Shown here piece after piece: positions 59,602 through 64,000 of a stretch of DNA of 64,000 nucleotides. Below the pieces are notes generated by a model. The model made no database searches, was not told the origin of the DNA, and was given only the letters and a program-made list of their open reading frames with translations. The stretch is from NCBI GenBank assembly GCA_025677835.1, contig JAIXMR010000070.1, forward strand, positions 43,501 through 107,500. Direction: 5' to 3'. How positions within the stretch are numbered: position 1 is the stretch's first letter; each line of letters begins with the position of its first letter. The position numbers were made by a program, and so were the translations under genes. Source of the stretch: Sporodiniella umbellata. Lineage: Eukaryota; Mucoromycota; Mucoromycetes; Mucorales; Rhizopodaceae.

Positions 59602-62390
59602 ATGGCTTCAAACGATTCTTTGGATTTACCCCCTTCAGCCAAGCTGGCTTTGCTTCACTCTCAAGCTGCTGCTTCTGCTAATAGCAGTGCCCTGGAACCC
59701 ACTTTACCTGAAGAAGATAGATTTGTCCCTTCCCCTGACGATCCCGTAGTCATGGACAATTCTCATTTCGAACCTCTCATCTCGGGTGATTTTCCTACAC
59801 CTATCGGTAAGAAGCCTTTCTCATCGATCAAAAAGGAAGTCGCGCCCAGCAAAAAGAATCTCGATTTGAATTCAGAAGCTGCTTTCCCTTCGCTTTCTGC
59901 CTCGCCTCGCGCCCCCGTCGTTTCCGCTTGGTCTGCCAGTGCTGCTTCTCGTCTCAAAGCATCCTCGCCTCAAACACCGCGTGCACGTCCAATGGCTCCT
60001 CCTGCTACTGGAAAGAAAGTCACCGGTACACCTGTCACCGATGTGTTGGAACTCCCCAGTACACAGCAAATCGCTAATTTGCCCACAAAACCTTTGGGTT
60101 TCAAAAGCAGTGCTGATGTCATTCAACAAGTCATCAACCGAACCGGGACAAACATCATTGCATCCACTAACCGCTCAGGAACAACCACTTTTCTTATTCA
60201 AGGCGCAGCCGCTGAGGTGGCTAGAGCCAGAAGAGAGTTGATTGCTGGTTTGGTGGTCAAGGTAAGGAAAAAAAAAAAAATATTTTTTTTTTTTTTTTTT
60301 TTTTTTTTTACATGTACAAGAATCTCTGATATGTTTTCTAATAGCGTACCATTGAATTGGATGTACCCGCACATACCCGTCGTTTTATCATTGGTGCTAA
60401 AGGGGCAAGCCTTAAGCAAATTGAAGCCAAGTCCGGTACGCGTATTAATTTCCCTAGAAAAGAAGAAGAGGACTTCAATGAGGAAGATCCTGAGGAAACT
60501 GTCTCCGTTTCTATCATGGGTGATCCCGCTGGTATCAAGATGGCCAAGGAAGAAATCGAGAAGATTGTTGGAGAAAAGGTAAAAACCCCTCCCTTTTTTT
60601 TTTATTTTTGGTGGATACGAAAGGATTGACTTTGTATTGTCTAGACCGCCAAACAATCCATCAAGATAGATCAGTTTGATCCAAAGTACTATCTTTTCCT
60701 TGCCGGTGTCAAAAATGCCAACGTCAAAAAGTGGGAAGAGGAATACGATGTGAAAATCCATATCCCTACAGTCACCATCGAAGGCGAGGGCAAACGGGAC
60801 GCTTCCATCAGTGTTTCTGGAGATAAGGAAAAAGTTCAATTAACAAAGAAAGCGTTGGAGGCTACCCATGATGCTTTTGTATCTACTCAAAACGTCATTT
60901 CGGTGGCAGTCCCCAAGCGCCAACACAAGTATCTTCACGGTAAGGGTGGTGAAACCCTAAGAGAGATCTTCAACGAGTCCGGATGTACAGTCGAATTGCC
61001 TGCTCATGGCGATGCTTCTGAAAACATCACCGTACGTGGTCCTGATGCCAAGTTACTCGAGGGTTTAAGTATCGTTCTGGGTAAATCGCGCTCTGTTCAT
61101 GTAGGTGTCCTTGATTTGGGCTCGGTTCACGGAAAAGAAAATGGCAGTCACGCTCTCAAGTACCTTGTCGAAAAGAAAGTGTTCAGAGATATCGAAAACG
61201 AACATCATGTTCAAATCATTGTTCCCTCTGAAAAGGAACTTGAACAGAGCGTAAGCATAGAAATCATCAGCAAGGACGACAAGAGTGCTGCTGCTGCTCA
61301 GTTGGCCATCACCCAAATCTTGCGCAAATTGACCCCAGCCCACTTTTCTACGGTGCATGTAGATAACTATCTTCATCAACATATCATCAACACACACACC
61401 AGCCGTATTAGACGTGTTCAGGAAACACATCAGGTCAAGATCATTTTCCCTGAAGAAAAGGCTGACTCCAACTCTGTTTTGATTGTACATGAAGGTCAAG
61501 ACAAAACCGAAGATTCCATCTTGGCTGCCAAGGACGCCTTACATCAAATCGTCAACGATTCATCGGATTGTGTCTCTAAAAAGGTTTCTATTCCCTCAAA
61601 ATACCACGACCTGATCCGTGGACCCAGAGGAACCACCTTGAATGCCATCTTGGGCACCGATTCTGAAGTTAACGTCTTCTTTAGAGATGTCATCGAAGTG
61701 CGCGGTCTTGAAAAACAAGTAAACCAAGCCATCACCAACATCAACAAGGTTTACGAACAAGCCAAACATGACGAGGATTTTACCAAGCCTTATTCATCGG
61801 AATTCTTCATCCCTGCCAATTTCTCTGCCCATGTCATTGGTAAGTCAGGTATCCATATCAACAAACTCAAAGAAGACCTTGGTGTCAGAATCGATATTGG
61901 AGAAAATACAAAGACAGAGGAAAAAACCGTCGGAAAGAACGGCAAAAAGTCTTCTGCTCCTGTCAAAGTCAACATTCACGGTATCAAGACAAATGTGGAT
62001 GCTGCCAAAGAACGTATTCATGCTCAAATTGCTAGCTTGGCCGATCAAGTCTCTTTGTCTTTGAAGGTGCCTAGAGATTTCCATCGTTTCTTGATTGGTC
62101 CCAGTGGTCGTTATGTCAAGAAATTGGAAGACAAATACAATGTCTTTATCAAATTCCCCAAGTCTCAACAAGGTGATGAAAGCCCATCTTCTAATCACCC
62201 GGATGAAATCGTCGTTCGTGGTAGTAAAAAGGGTGCAAACGCTGCCAAGGAAGAACTCGTTGAACTTTACGAATACGAAAAAGAAGAGCAAGAAAAGAAA
62301 AAGGAGAGAGAACTTAAACAAAAGCAATACGAGGAAAAGAGAGCTGAAGAAAAGGCTGCAAAGGAAAAGGCTGCTGCAAACAAGCAATAA
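59602..62390 (+). CDS. Vigilin/Scp160-like multi-KH RNA-binding protein, 3 exons
   Basis: Exons 59602-60261, 60345-60578 and 60645-62390 join in frame to 879 residues. A Ser/Pro-rich N-terminus of about 150 residues precedes tandem KH domains. GXXG loops are clear in IIGAKGASLKQI, LHGKGGETLREI, IRGPRGTTLNAI, VIGKSGIHINKL and LIGPSGRYVKKL, with degenerate KH copies between them. A Lys/Glu coiled C-terminus ends the chain. This layout matches Scp160 and vigilin, which ride on ER-bound polysomes and affect translation and mRNA partitioning. It is shorter than animal vigilin (about 1270 residues) and Scp160 (1222), so several KH repeats are missing or too diverged for me to see. Intron 1 holds A13 and T27 tracts separated by two bases. 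Confidence 0.93.
60268..60309. repeat. Homopolymer inverted repeat A13-TA-T27 in vigilin intron 1
   Basis: A at 60268-60280 and T at 60283-60309, directly after the GTAAGG donor. Confidence 0.9.
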
Positions 62391-62492
62391 ATCATATATA
62401 TATATATCATCTTTCTATATAAAGGTCTTCACCCCCCCTTCCCCTTACCCCTTTCATCATTTTTGAAATGTAATAAAACTCCAATACAGCAC

Positions 62493-62519
<27 letters not shown>
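62493..62519. repeat. (TA)n microsatellite
   Basis: Uninterrupted TA run between the stop codons of the vigilin and Sur7-like genes. Confidence 0.9.
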
Positions 62520-62524
<5 letters not shown>

Positions 62525-62582
62525 TACATACGTTTGCATTTATTAAATATTTTTATGAGTTTACTTTCATGTCTTAGATAGG

Positions 62583-63418
62583 TTACTCTGTATTCTGTAC
62601 TTGGCGCATTTCGTTGTCAGAACGCATAGATTGTTCTTTCTTATTGATATAGCACATTGTCAACAAAAGTAAACTAAAAACTATCAAAAGTAAAATGAAC
62701 GAAACCATTGACAGCCATACTGAGGCGCCTTTGCTTATGCCTATCTGTACAAACTCGCTAAATATACTACCGAACAAAGAACTTTTGAGATCGTCAAGTG
62801 CCTTCTCTACCACACGATAAATGACTATCTGAATCGCAAAGGTAGCTACTGAAAACAAAAGAACGACAGCAACAAACATCAAACAGAGTGCGATTCTAAG
62901 GCCCCCAAAGCGTAAATGCCGCTCAGCATGTTGATGATAGCCATAGTACACAAGCAAAAGAAAGCAAAGAATGACAGAGACAATAAACACACCTCCTTGA
63001 ATGCCAGCAAGTTCAGAATGTAATGTCGATGGAATTTGTGTAGCAAACGTATCCAACAACTCATCTGCCGAACCTAAAGAAAAGCTGAGTCTTGACAGTC
63101 GTGTCCATATGAATTTATTATTTTACGATATCTAAACCCCATACTTGGGGGAGAGCACACGTCTTTTGAAGGGTCGTCTCTATAGTTTCCACATAATCGT
63201 AGAGTACTGATGGTAAAGTAATCAGGTATTGTCGTAAAGTAAAGTTTTTTCAGTTGATCTAATAATGCGTTTGTTGAGCCCGGTACTGGGGTCAAATCAA
63301 TTCGCATAATATAAGACGAGCGAAGCCCAGGGAAATCACCTAACAGTACAATCATCTGTAATATCACCGTTGCTGTAATCAACGTCAAAATTACGCATTG
63401 TGTCACTAGTAATAGCAT
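62583..63418 (-). CDS. Sur7/PalI-family four-transmembrane protein, 2 exons
   Basis: Exons 63418-63127 and 63073-62583 join in frame to 260 residues. A first hydrophobic segment (LVTQCVILTLITATVILQMIVLLG) is followed by an extracellular loop with FPGLRSSYIMRIDLTPVPGS and the LRLCGNYRD motif (Sur7-type Leu/Cys-Gly-Tyr). Then come three more membrane spans (IVSVILCFLLLVYYGY; LCLMFVAVVLLFSVATFAI; WLSMVSFILLLIVFSLLLL) and a short charged tail. The order (TM, loop, three TMs) is that of Sur7/Pun1 claudin-like proteins of eisosomes and the cell cortex. The upstream frame would add a Phe/Lys-rich stretch; MLLLVTQ at 63418 is the more sensible start. Exact subfamily unknown. Confidence 0.8.
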
Positions 63419-63836
63419 GGACTGCAAACGTGTTTTAAAAAAGAAGAAAAAAAGCAAATGATTGAGAGATACAAAAATGTAGACATCTACATAGGTATAT
63501 ATATATATATATATTTATTTATTTCCATACTTCAATAACCTTTTTTTTTTTTTTTTTTCTTGGTATACTGAAAGTTCATATACTGTCCCTGATAAGAAAC
63601 ACATGGAGTTGTGAAAAGAGCTTCCATAGAGTAATATACACACAGTGGATATATATATATATATATGAATTTTATTTATGGGTATACAAGTATATGCTAT
63701 AAAAAACTGGCTTTGTAGAAAGAATAAATGAAAAAAAGATGTATATAAAATAAAATAAAAAAGGCTTTATGAAAGATCTATATCAGTTTTTGTTTTTAAA
63801 ATCTAAATAAAAGTTAACTAAGCTACACATATTTAA
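63419..63836. other. Spacer upstream of the Sur7-like gene
   Basis: About 420 bp with (TA)n runs at 63496-63514 and 63649-63666 and a T18 tract near 63541-63558. It contains the 3' UTR of the next minus-strand gene. No gene. Confidence 0.6.
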
Positions 63837-64000
63837 TCAAGTTGATAGTCGTACCTCACTGCATGTTGTTTTTGTTTTCTGTCCGTGGAATACAATTGTA
63901 GCTATCGGGTAGTCCATTATTTTGAACGTTGGCATCACATCAATGGATATTTCTACAGTTTTCTGGTACTGATCCTTGTTTTCTAGGGCACCGCATCTGT
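63837..64000 (-). CDS. 3' end of an unknown gene (partial)
   Basis: A frame enters from the right edge on the minus strand and reads RCGALENKDQYQKTVEISIDV, MPTFKIMDYPIATIVFHGQK, TKTTCSEVRLST, stopping at TGA 63837-63839. Alternatively a GTACGA donor after CSE (about 63856) could splice onward, but no following exon was found before the next gene. Beta-strand-rich character; family not recognised. About 54 codons are in the window. Confidence 0.45.
   Translation of the reverse strand, partial: RCGALENKDQYQKTVEISIDVMPTFKIMDYPIATIVFHGQKTKTTCSEVRLST

Overview
The window looks like nuclear DNA of an early-diverging fungus, most likely Mucoromycota/Mucorales. Genes are split by many short introns (about 45-80 bp). 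Intergenic DNA is AT-rich and full of homopolymer runs. Every recognisable protein is a eukaryotic housekeeping or signalling protein with a fungal flavour (Ssd1, Vac14, Sur7, Ada2, Scp160/vigilin, Arc1, GH35 and glyoxal oxidase secretory enzymes). The phylum call is inference; no rRNA or mitochondrial marker is present. I found no tRNA, rRNA or CRISPR array.

Layout. 0-11.5 kb: the 3' end of a probable GPI-anchored wall protein (+), a GH35 beta-galactosidase (-), a RED/IK-type spliceosomal protein (+), a DYRK kinase (-) and a glyoxal oxidase (-). 11.5-15.6 kb: a 4.1-kb gene-free stretch with a perfect 22-bp inverted repeat. 15.6-25 kb: ATP synthase inhibitor IF1 (+), ribosomal protein eL18 (-), an orphan coiled-coil-like protein (-) and Vac14 (-), then a 1.5-kb gap and the ATP synthase OSCP subunit (+). 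25-32 kb: Ada2 (+), the divergent DUS1(-)/FRG1(+) pair and an SBF-like transporter (+). 32-34.9 kb: a second long gene-free stretch, then an orphan basic protein (+). 36-48.6 kb: Ssd1 (-), MCM6 (+), an HMCES/SRAP protein (+) and an epsin (+). 48.5-64 kb: a 2OG-Fe(II) oxygenase (-), a sphingolipid delta-4 desaturase (+), an Arc1/AIMP1 tRNA-binding cofactor (-), a Pumilio protein (+), Ras (+), an F-box/LRR-type protein (-), vigilin (+), a Sur7-like membrane protein (-) and the 3' end of an unknown gene (-).

Functional themes. Several genes act in post-transcriptional control (Ssd1, Pumilio, vigilin, RED, FRG1, Arc1, DUS1, eL18). Two act on F1Fo ATP synthase (IF1, OSCP). MCM6 and HMCES, neighbours 250 bp apart on the same strand, are both replication-fork proteins. 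Many gene pairs are tail-to-tail with 50-70 bp between stop codons, so transcripts probably overlap.

Exon joins were checked for reading frame by hand where coordinates are given. I did not see a convincing novel multi-gene system. The strongest unexplained signals are the long perfect hairpin at 12.76-12.83 kb, paired oligo-T/oligo-A tracts inside introns, two GC-AG introns and a long alternating purine-pyrimidine tract in the Ssd1 leader.
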